The notes: generated by a model from the sequence alone, not told the origin. A DNA stretch of 64,000 bases from Mucilaginibacter myungsuensis (GCF_015222005.1 NZ_JADFFL010000001.1:806001-870000); one strand, 5' to 3'; numbered from the stretch's first letter, positions 35,592-43,146 are shown. Numbers and translations: made by a program.

Positions 35592-36017
35592 AATTAGGGT
35601 CAGTGTTCGTTGTTTCGTTTATCGAGTATCGTTTAAGTAAACGATCTATTGCGTTAGTTAATTGCTTTAGCAACCATAAAGATAGAAAAAAGCATACACT
35701 CTTAATTACCCATTTAAACAAGATGTTAATTATCAGCCAGTTATTTTTTAACTTCTTGAAAACAATTTGTTAACCGAAAAAATTTGGACACAAAAAAACC
35801 CCTGCCTGGCGGCAGGGGCTCTGGGCTTTGCTTCCTCAAACAAAGCCCAACCTAAACCTTATCACACATACATAACGATGCTAATTGCGTTTTGGTTTAT
35901 GTAAATATCAAATTATTTAATGTTCACACATCTAAATTAGCTTTCGTACTGATAATCAGCGCAAAAAATATTTTCAAAAATTAGAAATACTACACTCAGC
36001 CTGGATGTTGAAAGCTA
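35592..36017. other. 426-nt intergenic region with terminator
   Basis: The right part of this gap ends the HAD/kinase operon and holds its terminator. The left part is the AT-rich leader of the desaturase gene, with a small palindrome around CGTTTAAGTAAACG (35629-35642). A short frame at 35536-35721 overlaps the desaturase start and shows no protein features. No gene is seen. Confidence 0.6.
35792..35848 (-). terminator. Terminator of the HAD/kinase operon
   Basis: CCCCTGCC (35799-35806) pairs with GGCAGGGG (35811-35818), and on the minus strand the stem is followed by TTTTTTT. A second hairpin, GGGCTTTG / CAAAGCCC (35823-35830, 35841-35848), lies just upstream. Confidence 0.85.
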
Positions 36018-36863
36018 TCACACCACCGCCGACTCACAAATATACGTCGGTACTATACCACTCGCGTTTATCCTTAGCAAAGCGTCGGTACCCTGGGTAT
36101 TACCGGAAAGTACCAGCACAGTATCCAATCCGAATTTATTACCGCCAAGTATGTCGGTCTGCAAGGTATCCCCTACCATCAGGATGTCTTTTTTATCGAT
36201 AGTCCGGCGTTCGCGGATCTGATCGTAAGCGAACATGAACATTTGCGAATCGGGCTTACCGAATTTGATAAAGCGCTTGCCCAGGATGTGCTCGATCATA
36301 TAGGCTAAACCACCTATCGCTACCGAAACATCATTCATGCTGACCGGGTACGCCCAATCGGTATTAGCTACTATGGCCGGGATGTTACGGTGACGTAAAA
36401 GATTAACGCACTTATTCAATCCGCTGAACCAGTCAAAACCTTCGTCATCCAAAAAGACCAGCGCGTTAATGTCGTCGATATTGCTATCGTTCACATCATC
36501 AATGGGAATAGTGTGCAGCCCCGAACTTTGTATATAATGCGCCGAATCTGAAGTACCCAAATAAGCCACCATGCCATGGTGGACCTTCAGATCCAGATAC
36601 TCTTTAGCCAACATACCCGATGAGATGATCCGGTCCTGTGTTACCGACATCAAACCTTTTTTATGATACGATGCAGCCAATTGCTTGGGGCTGCGCGAGG
36701 CATCGTTAGTAACGATGTAGTATTCCTTACCCTGCTCTTCCAGATAGGCAAAGGTGCGCTCGATACCGGGGACAAGTCCTTCGTAATTTTTCAGTACGCC
36801 AAAGGCGTCGAAAAAGATGATACTATATTTATCTATTACGGACTTGAAATCGGTTGTTTGCAT
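36018..36863 (-). CDS. HAD-superfamily IIA (NagD-like) hydrolase with altered DxD motif
   Basis: The 281-residue protein has the HAD IIA layout: IIFFDAFGVLKNYEGLVPG, YYIVTNDASRSP, the C2-type cap, and the third motif FGKPDSQMFMFA, followed by ILMVGDTLQTDILGGNKFGL. In most phosphatases of this type the first motif is DxDG. Here it is DAFG, so the general acid/base Asp is Phe; related DxWG sequences exist among hypothetical HAD IIA proteins. The substrate is unknown. It follows the kinase-fold gene by 5 nt, so the two form an operon that probably acts on one metabolite (inference). Confidence 0.88.
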   Translation of the reverse strand: MQTTDFKSVIDKYSIIFFDAFGVLKNYEGLVPGIERTFAYLEEQGKEYYIVTNDASRSPKQLAASYHKKGLMSVTQDRIISSGMLAKEYLDLKVHHGMVAYLGTSDSAHYIQSSGLHTIPIDDVNDSNIDDINALVFLDDEGFDWFSGLNKCVNLLRHRNIPAIVANTDWAYPVSMNDVSVAIGGLAYMIEHILGKRFIKFGKPDSQMFMFAYDQIRERRTIDKKDILMVGDTLQTDILGGNKFGLDTVLVLSGNTQGTDALLRINASGIVPTYICESAVV

Positions 36864-36868
36864 TAAAA

Positions 36869-37903
36869 TTAAATTTTCAGCGCATCAATCAGCAGGTCGG
36901 CATTAAAGTCGCGATCTACCGATGGCAGGTAAATATCAAAAGCTTCGGCTTGCAGTTTATTGGCGTATTGCTCGGCAAAAAAGTGCTTACCGTCTTTGAT
37001 CACATAGTTAAGAATAAAAAAGCGGTAAACCTCCTTTAAAAAGCGCAATTCATCGGCTTTTATGGGGTTCACTTTGTGATATTCCTGCAAAAAGAGGATA
37101 AAGCGGGGTTCGTTAAGTACGTTGATATTATAGCTGAACACTGTGCGGTCGCCCACATCAGATACCACCCGTGCGAAGAAATAAAAATCCATCATTCGGT
37201 AACTCATACGGAACCAGTCGTAATCCCAGCGCGAATACAACTCCTGTTTATTGGTTACCGAGAAGTTACCGATGTTCCAATCGATGAACACGGGAATTAT
37301 CTCGAAGGTGTTCATATTATATTTAGAGCGGTTCTTCAAAAACTGATCGCAATGATATTTTAGATAGTCTGCCTGCATACGGCTGCCAAAGGCAGTTTCA
37401 TCCTGATCGATCTGTTGCAGCAGAGCATTAATATCTGTACGCAAGGTTTTCTCCGACTTTGGCAAAACATGCCTCAACTTAGCGCAAGCCTTATGGAACT
37501 TACCGATCTGCTGACCAAAACGTTTGATGTGATCATCAGACAATCGCCTCGGCAAACGTTCCAGGATACGGGTGGGATTGTAAAATACCACCCAGGCATC
37601 CTCTCCCGCTTGTTTGTGTTTGTATATGTAAACACGGTTATTCTTTAGCAACGACTTCGCCAACAGGTTCTCGAATGGGTACAGCAAGTTGTTAGACAAG
37701 CTATGGATGATGCGATGATCCTCTTTAAAATACTCGTACTTGCCAAAGTTGGACAGCTTGGCTATAATGATGTCATCATCGTCGAACGTGATGCGGAATA
37801 CGTGGTTGGTTGATACCTGGGCGCTGATATCGTCGATGGTTTTTATGGTTTTGGACGCATCGTAACCTTCCCAAGCTTTTCTTACTATGGCACTATAATT
37901 CAT
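36869..37903 (-). CDS. Aminoglycoside-phosphotransferase-fold kinase-like protein
   Basis: The N-terminal half (TNHVFRITFDDDDIIIAKL) resembles the nucleotide lobe of APH/choline-kinase-like proteins. The C-terminal half carries a Brenner-like motif, FIDWNIGNFSV, in which the catalytic Asp aligns with the HxDxxxxN loop. SRWDYDWFRMSYRMMDFYFF corresponds to the metal-binding IDWE segment. It is 344 residues from the ATG at 37903; a GTG at 37918 would add five. Its substrate is unknown, but the HAD hydrolase five bases downstream suggests a phosphorylation/dephosphorylation pair. Confidence 0.8.
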   Translation of the reverse strand: MNYSAIVRKAWEGYDASKTIKTIDDISAQVSTNHVFRITFDDDDIIIAKLSNFGKYEYFKEDHRIIHSLSNNLLYPFENLLAKSLLKNNRVYIYKHKQAGEDAWVVFYNPTRILERLPRRLSDDHIKRFGQQIGKFHKACAKLRHVLPKSEKTLRTDINALLQQIDQDETAFGSRMQADYLKYHCDQFLKNRSKYNMNTFEIIPVFIDWNIGNFSVTNKQELYSRWDYDWFRMSYRMMDFYFFARVVSDVGDRTVFSYNINVLNEPRFILFLQEYHKVNPIKADELRFLKEVYRFFILNYVIKDGKHFFAEQYANKLQAEAFDIYLPSVDRDFNADLLIDALKI

Positions 37904-37977
37904 ATCTATAATTGGCACCCCCGCAAAGGGAACGGGAATGCAAGATTACGGCGAAATTTTTAAATGTGGTGAAGATT

Positions 37978-38091
37978 ATTTTAACCATAAAGGCCACAGA
38001 GGTTTTCACAAAGCGCACAAAGGCTTTTATGGTCGATGCAAAGCTTTGGCCTTCGTGTTTTTCTCTTTGTGAACTTTGTGGTTAATTAGCC
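37978..38091. repeat. CACAAAG-class intergenic repeat, copy 3
   Basis: Starts ATTTTAACCATAAAGGCC and ends CTTTGTGGTTAATTAGCC, aligning with 9489-9597 and 9641-9760. The arms iterate CACAAAG and its complement. It fills most of the gap between the kinase-fold gene and the TonB-C gene. Confidence 0.75.
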
Positions 38092-38102
38092 GGCAATGTT
38101 CA

Positions 38103-38537
38103 TCAATTCAAATGAAAATAGATCGGTATACTGATCAGCATACCCTGAGCGTAGCCGCTTTTAGTAGCCGGGTTCCAGGGCGGCATGCTTTTGATCAGCC
38201 GGATAACCTCTTTGTTAAAGATCTTATTACTGCTTTGGATGATCTTGATATTTTTGGGCAGGCCGGTCTTGTAGTCGATCACGAAATTAACAAATACCTG
38301 GGCTGATAGCTTTTGCGCTGTGGCCTCGTCGGGGTAAACGATGTGGCTTTGGATCCAGTCGTACAGGGCAGGTGTGCCTTCTTTAAACTCGGCCGGCTTT
38401 TCTACGTAGCGCTGGGTGGCCACAAATTTATTGTAAGCATCAACAAAATCCTGACGGTTGGCATCCTCGTCCGACTGGGCCTTGGCGGTAAGCCCCGTCA
38501 TCGCCAGGCAAAAAAACAACAGTATATAGTTAACCAT
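38103..38537 (-). CDS. Secreted protein with TonB C-terminal-like domain
   Basis: A signal peptide (ILLFFCLAMTGLTAKAQ) is followed by one TonB-C-like fold (residues about 55-140: PALYDWIQSHIVYPDEATAQ, VFVNFVIDYKTGLPKNIKI, MPPWNPATKSGY). The membrane anchor and Pro-rich spacer of energising TonB proteins are missing, so it cannot link to ExbBD by itself. Bacteroidota encode many such free TonB-C proteins of unknown role. It starts right after a terminator, with a TAAGTTTG box seven bases before its ATG. Confidence 0.85.
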   Translation of the reverse strand: MVNYILLFFCLAMTGLTAKAQSDEDANRQDFVDAYNKFVATQRYVEKPAEFKEGTPALYDWIQSHIVYPDEATAQKLSAQVFVNFVIDYKTGLPKNIKIIQSSNKIFNKEVIRLIKSMPPWNPATKSGYAQGMLISIPIYFHLN

Positions 38538-38544
38538 GGTTATC

Positions 38545-38552
38545 CAAACTTA
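38545..38552 (-). promoter_or_regulatory. Probable -7 box for the TonB-C protein
   Basis: TAAGTTTG on the minus strand fits TAnnTTTG and lies next to the T-tract of the neighbouring terminator, seven bases before the ATG. Confidence 0.45.
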
Positions 38553-38560
38553 AAAAGCCC

Positions 38561-38594
38561 TAAAATAAAAAAGAGCCGCAATTGATACGGCTCT
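38561..38594 (-). terminator. Terminator of the sigma factor/protease operon
   Basis: AGAGCCG and CGGCTCT (38572-38578, 38588-38594) form the stem. On the minus strand a run of TTTTTTATTTT follows. It separates this operon from the TonB-C gene. Confidence 0.85.
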
Positions 38595-38627
38595 CTTTGC
38601 AATATATTGTTTTTGGGATGATCTTTT

Positions 38628-39740
38628 TTAGTAAACCTTAACCATGAACACGTAGTTCTGCAGTTTTTTGTACTGCTTAACCGGGTCAAGCTTGGCCAGA
38701 GTGTTCTTGTTGTTCAAGGTCAATTTACCGCTTAGCGAATCAGCCGGAACATTTCTTAAAGCTTTATACAGGTAACCTGATTTTTTAGCGTACGATGCGC
38801 CAACAACCTGGGTCTGTTTACCCGAAACGATACCAATGATACTACCTTTAGCATTCACTAACGGACCACCGCTGTTACCGGGGTTCAACGGGATAGAAAC
38901 TCGGTATTCGCTTGAATCACTTAAGTATCCGTTGATAGAACTTACGTAACCTTTATCAAACACAGGTGAATCGCCTTCAGAGTAACCTATGGCGTAAACC
39001 TCTTCACCCACCTCGCTCTTATTACGTTTAAAATTGTAAGGTAACGCCGGTAATTCACTAAAAGATTTATCGATAATTTTCAGGATCGCAATATCATACA
39101 GTGGCTCTGAGTAGACCAGTTTAGCCTTGTAAGATGAACCCGAAGCATCCTGCACGTACAACGAATCAAAACGGCCGCCCACCACGTGAGCATTAGTTAC
39201 GATATAACCATTTGTAGATAGTGCCAACCCCGACCCTTTATAATTACTTGGCGTGGTCATTTTAGGGCGCTTGCGTATCTCTACAGCCAAAGCATTCTGC
39301 CCACGTTTTTGATCGCGAACTTCCGTCCTTAATTTGCCTATCTCGCCCCTCAATTCCTGATAGTGCGGCTGGTTCTTATTAGTAAAATATCCGGTAAAGA
39401 ACATCGCCCCTACCACCACGAACATCGCTATAGATGCCGCCACCGATATTTTAGAGTGATGGTTACGCCACATACGCACAATGCCTGATGGGTGCACGGT
39501 CATTTCTTCCACCAGTGCATGCACATCTATCTCATCGTGGATGGCGTTCAGTTTAGCTTCCAGCGCAACGCGCTCGCGGTATTGCTTTAACAGGCCGGCA
39601 AAGTATTTATGCTCGGTGATCTTCAGATCCACCTCAGCATTATCCTTACGGTACTGCTCAAAACGCGCAAGCTCATCGCCGGTCATTTCACCGTTCACGT
39701 AGCGCTCAATAGCTTCTGCTAATTGTAGGTTAGTACTCAT
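38628..39740 (-). CDS. Membrane protein joining an anti-sigma-like cytoplasmic segment to a trypsin-like serine protease
   Basis: Residues 1-95 form a charged helical cytoplasmic region (AIERYVNGEMTGDELARFEQ) like the sigma-binding part of Bacteroidota anti-sigma factors. A single membrane helix spans about 98-117. The exported part is a trypsin/DegP-like protease (about 160-330) with His185 (TNAHVV), Asp216 (YDIAIL) and Ser290 (NPGNSGGPL). No PDZ domain is present. The gene starts 7 nt after the ECF sigma gene, which supports a sigma-regulating role; a periplasmic protease as sensor of envelope damage is inference. It ends in a strong terminator. Confidence 0.88.
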   Translation of the reverse strand: MSTNLQLAEAIERYVNGEMTGDELARFEQYRKDNAEVDLKITEHKYFAGLLKQYRERVALEAKLNAIHDEIDVHALVEEMTVHPSGIVRMWRNHHSKISVAASIAMFVVVGAMFFTGYFTNKNQPHYQELRGEIGKLRTEVRDQKRGQNALAVEIRKRPKMTTPSNYKGSGLALSTNGYIVTNAHVVGGRFDSLYVQDASGSSYKAKLVYSEPLYDIAILKIIDKSFSELPALPYNFKRNKSEVGEEVYAIGYSEGDSPVFDKGYVSSINGYLSDSSEYRVSIPLNPGNSGGPLVNAKGSIIGIVSGKQTQVVGASYAKKSGYLYKALRNVPADSLSGKLTLNNKNTLAKLDPVKQYKKLQNYVFMVKVY

Positions 39741-39747
39741 TATATTT

Positions 39748-40305
39748 TTATTTCTGCTGAAAGAACAACTTCTTCAGCCTTTGCAGGCATTTATACTTTT
39801 GGGTTTTGGCATTATCCGCATTGGTATAGCCGAACTTCTCGCAGATCTCCTGCATAGATCTGTCGTGTATATAAAAATCTTCGATGATGCTCTTGCACGG
39901 CTCACCCAGTAACCCGAGCGAACTTTCCATCTTATGGAACTGGATATCCCGATCGGCATGTACCTCCATGTCATCTTCGACCGGAAGGAACTGCTCAAAG
40001 TCGCGGATATCGCCACCATACCGGCTCATCTGTGTAAGGCGTTTAAGCCACAAGCGCCTGCAAACCGAATAAATAAATGTCTTCAGTTTACTACTCAGCT
40101 CAAACTCGCCGCCTTTTACCTTATTATAAAGAACAATGATCGCTTCCTGGTAAATATCCTTGGCATCGTCTGCCGTGCCGCTGTTATTAATGATCAGTTG
40201 CAGCACCATCGGATAATAGGCCAGGTACAATTTCTTAAGCACCGCGTCCGAATTATTCAGTATGCCCAGGATCACTTCGCTATCGGTAGGCACATTGTTA
40301 TTCAT
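39748..40305 (-). CDS. ECF-type RNA polymerase sigma factor
   Basis: The 185-residue protein has sigma region 2 (AYYPMVLQLII, DAKDIYQEAIIVLYNKV, LKTFIYSVCRRLWLKRL) and region 4 (IIEDFYIHDRSMQEICEKFG, then NAKTQKYKCLQRLKKLF). It has no region 1 or 3. It is followed 7 nt later by the anti-sigma-like protease. The divergent intergenic region of about 230 nt separates it from a row of small lipoproteins, candidates for its regulon (inference). A TATTTTTG box lies about 140 nt upstream. Confidence 0.93.
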   Translation of the reverse strand: MNNNVPTDSEVILGILNNSDAVLKKLYLAYYPMVLQLIINNSGTADDAKDIYQEAIIVLYNKVKGGEFELSSKLKTFIYSVCRRLWLKRLTQMSRYGGDIRDFEQFLPVEDDMEVHADRDIQFHKMESSLGLLGEPCKSIIEDFYIHDRSMQEICEKFGYTNADNAKTQKYKCLQRLKKLFFQQK

Positions 40306-40447
40306 ATCGTTGGTCGCTTATTAATACTGTTAAACCCAAATGGTAACCCATGTATGGCAAAAAAATTTGATGTAAAACTTTGCGTGCTAAATACTTTGCC
40401 CGCTGCCTTGCTTACCGACCGAATGGCCAGCTTATTTAATGAACGCG

Positions 40448-40455
40448 CAAAAATA
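40448..40455 (-). promoter_or_regulatory. Possible -7 box of the ECF sigma operon
   Basis: TATTTTTG on the minus strand fits TAnnTTTG but would give a leader of about 140 nt. An ECF-dependent autoregulated promoter could exist elsewhere in the gap. Confidence 0.3.
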
Positions 40456-40533
40456 GTTTAACATATCATTAAAACATAAAATATCATTGCGGGTTATAAT
40501 CATCATCACTATAAAAACATGACCATTAAAACA

Positions 40534-40815
40534 ATGAAAATCGCGTTAAAAGTCTTTTTGATAGGTGCCGCCATCACAACAGGCATTGGTGCCTGCAGCG
40601 GCGACGGCAGCAAAGCCTCGGCCGACTCAAGTTCAGTGGATTCATCAGTAACGGTGAGCACTAAAACAGATACCTCCATCACGATCGACTCGGCCAAACG
40701 CGATACCAATTCGGTATTTGTGGATAGCCCAGCTACCAAGGTAGATACGCTAAAAAAGACCGTTACTAAGAAAACCGTTATCAAAAAGACAGTGACCAAG
40801 AAAGATTCGTTATAA
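40534..40815 (+). CDS. Small lipoprotein 1 of a four-gene tandem family
   Basis: The signal peptide (MKIALKVFLIGAAITTGIGAC) has a lipobox at IGAC. The mature part is short, rich in Ser, Asp, Thr and Lys, and ends in repeats of KKTVTKKTVIKKTVTKKD. No fold is predicted. It is the most divergent of four neighbouring copies, with a basic rather than acidic tail. The upstream ATG at 40519 was rejected by alignment with the paralogues. It is divergent from the ECF sigma gene. Confidence 0.75.
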   Translation: MKIALKVFLIGAAITTGIGACSGDGSKASADSSSVDSSVTVSTKTDTSITIDSAKRDTNSVFVDSPATKVDTLKKTVTKKTVIKKTVTKKDSL

Positions 40816-40874
40816 ATTATTTAACGTTTTTAAGTTATTTGTATTAATTTTTTAAATAATTCAATTTCCCGAAT

Positions 40875-40882
40875 TATATTTG
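40875..40882 (+). promoter_or_regulatory. Probable -7 box of small lipoprotein 2
   Basis: TATATTTG fits TAnnTTTG and ends 43 nt before the ATG at 40926. No good -33 element is visible at normal spacing. Confidence 0.5.
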
Positions 40883-40925
40883 TGGCATTATCACCCAATA
40901 TTGATCACATTTTAAAAAATTAAAA

Positions 40926-41147
40926 ATGAAAAACGCATTCAAATTCGGCTTTTTAGCTTTATTCGTTACTTTAACTGTTGCTGCTTGTTCTGGTGACGGC
41001 TCTAAAGCTAACGCAGATTCTTTAGCTACTGCTGATTCTATCGCTAAAGCTGATTCGGCTGCTGCTGCAACTGCTACTACTGATTCGGCTGCTACCGATT
41101 CTGCTGCAACTGACTCAGCTGCAACTGACACTACTAAAAAAATGTAA
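40926..41147 (+). CDS. Small lipoprotein 2, Ala/Asp/Ser/Thr repeat
   Basis: The 73-residue precursor begins MKNAFKFGFLALFVTLTVAAC with a lipobox at VAAC. The mature part iterates ADS and TDSAA units (ATDSAATDSAATDSAATD) and ends DTTKKM. It is probably an outer-membrane-anchored, disordered surface lipoprotein (inference). Codons of the repeats are nearly uniform (GCT, GAT, TCT/ACT), consistent with recent expansion. A strong terminator follows at once. Confidence 0.8.
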   Translation: MKNAFKFGFLALFVTLTVAACSGDGSKANADSLATADSIAKADSAAAATATTDSAATDSAATDSAATDTTKKM

Positions 41148-41164
41148 TACCTTTTTAGTGCAAA

Positions 41165-41205
41165 ACAAAAGGCCTGTGATCCATTTCGCAGGCCTTTTGT
41201 TTTTT
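41165..41205 (+). terminator. Terminator after small lipoprotein 2
   Basis: ACAAAAGGCCTG (41165-41176) pairs with CAGGCCTTTTGT (41189-41200), followed by TTTTT. The T-rich arm also supplies TTTG of the next promoter. Confidence 0.85.
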
Positions 41206-41229
41206 ATGATCTTTTTTGGGTTACCTTTT
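41196..41229 (+). promoter_or_regulatory. Probable promoter of small lipoprotein 3
   Basis: TTTG (41196-41199), 22 nt, then TACCTTTT (41222-41229). The same arrangement occurs before small lipoprotein 4. The flanking GGGTTACC...GGTTAC direct repeat is shared by both. Confidence 0.5.
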
Positions 41230-41273
41230 TAAGGTTACGGGCATTAAGAGTAAACGCACCAAAAATTAAGAAT

Positions 41274-41492
41274 ATGAAAAATGCATTCAAATTTGGCTTT
41301 TTAGCCTTAGCAATAACTTTAGCCGTTTCAGCTTGTGGCGGTGATGGATCTAAATCTGCGGCTGATTCTGCTGCTGTAGCTGACTCTTTAGCTAAAGCTG
41401 ATTCTATCGCTCCCGCGGTTGCTAACGATAGCCTGGCAACCGATTCTGCTGCTACTGATTCTGCTGCTACCGACACTACTAAAAAGATGTAA
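41274..41492 (+). CDS. Small lipoprotein 3, Ala/Asp/Ser/Thr repeat
   Basis: The 72-residue precursor starts MKNAFKFGFLALAITLAVSAC with a lipobox at VSAC. The mature peptide has SLAKADSIAP and TDSAATDSAATD units and the shared ending DTTKKM. It is a close paralogue of its neighbours, and both the signal peptide and the C-terminal tail are conserved while the repeat number varies. The function is unknown. Confidence 0.8.
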   Translation: MKNAFKFGFLALAITLAVSACGGDGSKSAADSAAVADSLAKADSIAPAVANDSLATDSAATDSAATDTTKKM

Positions 41493-41502
41493 TTCTGCTT
41501 AG

Positions 41503-41548
41503 AAAGTTTAAGGTCACCTCTATAAAATGATGACCTTAAACTTTTTTT
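41503..41548 (+). terminator. Terminator after small lipoprotein 3
   Basis: AAAGTTTAAGGTCA and TGACCTTAAACTTT (41503-41516, 41531-41544) form a 14-bp stem, followed by TTTT. Confidence 0.85.
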
Positions 41549-41579
41549 GAAATTATTTTTAAAAAGTGGGTTACCTTTT
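41546..41579 (+). promoter_or_regulatory. Probable promoter of small lipoprotein 4
   Basis: TTTG (41546-41549), 22 nt, then TACCTTTT (41572-41579), as before small lipoprotein 3. A perfect direct repeat GGGTTACC occurs at 41568 and 41581, overlapping the -7 box, and could be an operator (inference). Confidence 0.5.
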
Positions 41580-41631
41580 AGGGTTACCCGTATTAAGAAG
41601 CAAACTATAACACATTAAAAAAGATTTTAAC

Positions 41632-41841
41632 ATGAAAAATGCATTCAAATTCGGCTTTTTAGCTTTATTCGTAACTTTAACTGTTGCTGCTTGTTCAGGT
41701 TCAGGTTCTTCTGACACTACTGATTCTTTAAAAGCTGATTCAGCCGCTACTACTGATTCTTTGAAATCAGATTCAGCTGCTACTACTGATTCTTTGAAAT
41801 CAGATTCAGCTGACAAAGCTGACACTGCCAAGAAAATGTAA
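41632..41841 (+). CDS. Small lipoprotein 4, DSLKSDSAATT repeat
   Basis: The 69-residue precursor has the family signal peptide MKNAFKFGFLALFVTLTVAAC. The mature part repeats an 11-residue unit, TTDSLKSDSAA, three times and ends DTAKKM. The repeat unit differs from those of copies 2 and 3 although signal peptides are nearly identical, so the repeats were amplified after gene duplication. Confidence 0.8.
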   Translation: MKNAFKFGFLALFVTLTVAACSGSGSSDTTDSLKADSAATTDSLKSDSAATTDSLKSDSADKADTAKKM

Positions 41842-41864
41842 TTTTCAGGTTAGTAAAAAACTGA

Positions 41865-41900
41865 GAAAGGCCCGATCGTAATGATCGGGCCTTTCTTTTT
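41865..41900. terminator. Bidirectional terminator between small lipoprotein 4 and lysA
   Basis: GAAAGGCCCGATC (41865-41877) pairs with GATCGGGCCTTTC (41883-41895), then TTTTT. It serves both convergent genes. Confidence 0.85.
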
Positions 41901-41924
41901 ATCTAAATTTCCAGGAGGATGAGC

Positions 41925-43106
41925 TTACTCCACTGAGTAAACACTTGGCACCCTATCGCGCAGGTTGTAGTTGGATATCATCACCGCACCATAAGCACCT
42001 GCCGTACGCACCGCTACAATATCACCACGCACCGACTCCGGCAATAACACGTCCTCGCGGAAACGGTCGGTACTCTCGCAGATCGGACCTACTACGTCGT
42101 ATTTGATCATTACTTTTTGTCCATGGTCCATGTTCGATGGTCCATGGTCTGAACTGATATTATCTATCTGATGGTACGCCTGATACAACATCGGGCGGAT
42201 CAGGTCCGTCATGCCGGCATCAAGGATCAGGAAGTTTTTATGCTGACCATTCTTAACGAACAATACGCGCGATATCAGCGATGAGCATTGCGCCACCAGC
42301 GCGCGACCCAATTCAAAGTGGACTTCCTGACCTTCTTTTACCGTAAGGTTTTCAGCAAATATTTTAAAGTAAGCTTCAAAATCAGGGATCGCATTGATAT
42401 CCGGGCGATAGTAATCTACACCCAAACCGCCGCCAACATTCAGCACGTTAATGGCAAAGCCCTGATCATTGAACCACTGATCCAACTCGTTCACCTTTAC
42501 ACACAAGGTTTTGAATACTTCCATATCCGTGATCTGCGATCCGATGTGGAAATGGATGCCTAAAAACTCAATATTGGTGGTCGCCCTTAACGCTTCTATA
42601 ACGCTTGGCAATTGCCAAATGTCGACACCGAATTTGTTCTCGTCCAGTCCGGTTGTAATAAACTTATGCGTATGCGCATCCACATTAGGGTTGATACGGA
42701 TAGCGACCTTAGCGGTTTTGCCTTTGGCTTTAGCCAGGTCATTGATCACACCCAGTTCTTGCACCGACTCTACATTGAAGCAAAAAATATCAGCATCTAA
42801 AGCATAATTGATCTCTTTATCAGATTTACCCACACCCGCAAACACCACTTTACCTGCACCAAAACCATTGTCGATAGCCGCTTTTACCTCATTACCGCTC
42901 ACACTGTCGGCACCAAAGCCAAAGCTTTGTATAGCGGCCAGCACCTTGGGATCAAAATTGGCCTTCATGGCATAATGCACATGAAAATTATATTTTGACG
43001 ATGCATCATAGCAAGCCTGCAGCGTTTGCTTAAGCAGGTTTAGATCGTAATAGTAAAAAGGGGTCTCTAAATCGTTAAAACGGGCAACCGTATCTGTATT
43101 GAACAT
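41925..43106 (-). CDS. lysA: Diaminopimelate decarboxylase
   Basis: The 393-residue enzyme is a fold-III PLP decarboxylase. The PLP lysine lies in YAMKANFDP, with GADSVSGNEV, the His in GIHFHIGSQI, the phosphate-binding GGGLGVDY and the substrate Cys/Glu in GPICESTDRF. It makes lysine from meso-diaminopimelate. The stretch between residues about 322 and 332 (SSDHGPSNMDHGQK) is not expected in the family. It is encoded by iterated ACCATGGACCAT words like those seen in intergenic repeats, and the frame is kept. A 10-bp hairpin lies in the leader. Confidence 0.93.
   Translation of the reverse strand: MFNTDTVARFNDLETPFYYYDLNLLKQTLQACYDASSKYNFHVHYAMKANFDPKVLAAIQSFGFGADSVSGNEVKAAIDNGFGAGKVVFAGVGKSDKEINYALDADIFCFNVESVQELGVINDLAKAKGKTAKVAIRINPNVDAHTHKFITTGLDENKFGVDIWQLPSVIEALRATTNIEFLGIHFHIGSQITDMEVFKTLCVKVNELDQWFNDQGFAINVLNVGGGLGVDYYRPDINAIPDFEAYFKIFAENLTVKEGQEVHFELGRALVAQCSSLISRVLFVKNGQHKNFLILDAGMTDLIRPMLYQAYHQIDNISSDHGPSNMDHGQKVMIKYDVVGPICESTDRFREDVLLPESVRGDIVAVRTAGAYGAVMISNYNLRDRVPSVYSVE
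42119..42151. repeat. Iterated CCATGG words inside lysA
   Basis: GTCCATGGTCCATG, then TTC, then GATGGTCCATGGTC, repeated within the coding strand. It translates in frame as DHGPSNMDHGQ and matches the style of the intergenic iterated-word elements. Confidence 0.6.
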
Positions 43107-43124
43107 TATTGCTGGTGGTAAATG

Positions 43125-43146
43125 GTCTATCGAAGTTTCGATAGAC
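43125..43146 (-). promoter_or_regulatory. Hairpin in the lysA leader
   Basis: GTCTATCGAA and TTCGATAGAC form a perfect 10-bp stem 19 nt upstream of the lysA ATG, with a two-base loop. It does not resemble the lysine riboswitch, which is much larger. A regulatory role is uncertain. Confidence 0.35.

Noticed and set aside
35536..35721. 61-codon minus-strand frame before the desaturase
   Set aside because: It overlaps the desaturase start in another frame and lacks features; the AT-rich region is better read as leader.
40874..41831. Minus-strand frames such as those rich in SVAAESVAAES
   Set aside because: They are mirror images of the DSAATDSAA repeats of the lipoproteins, whose signal peptides and terminators fit the plus strand.
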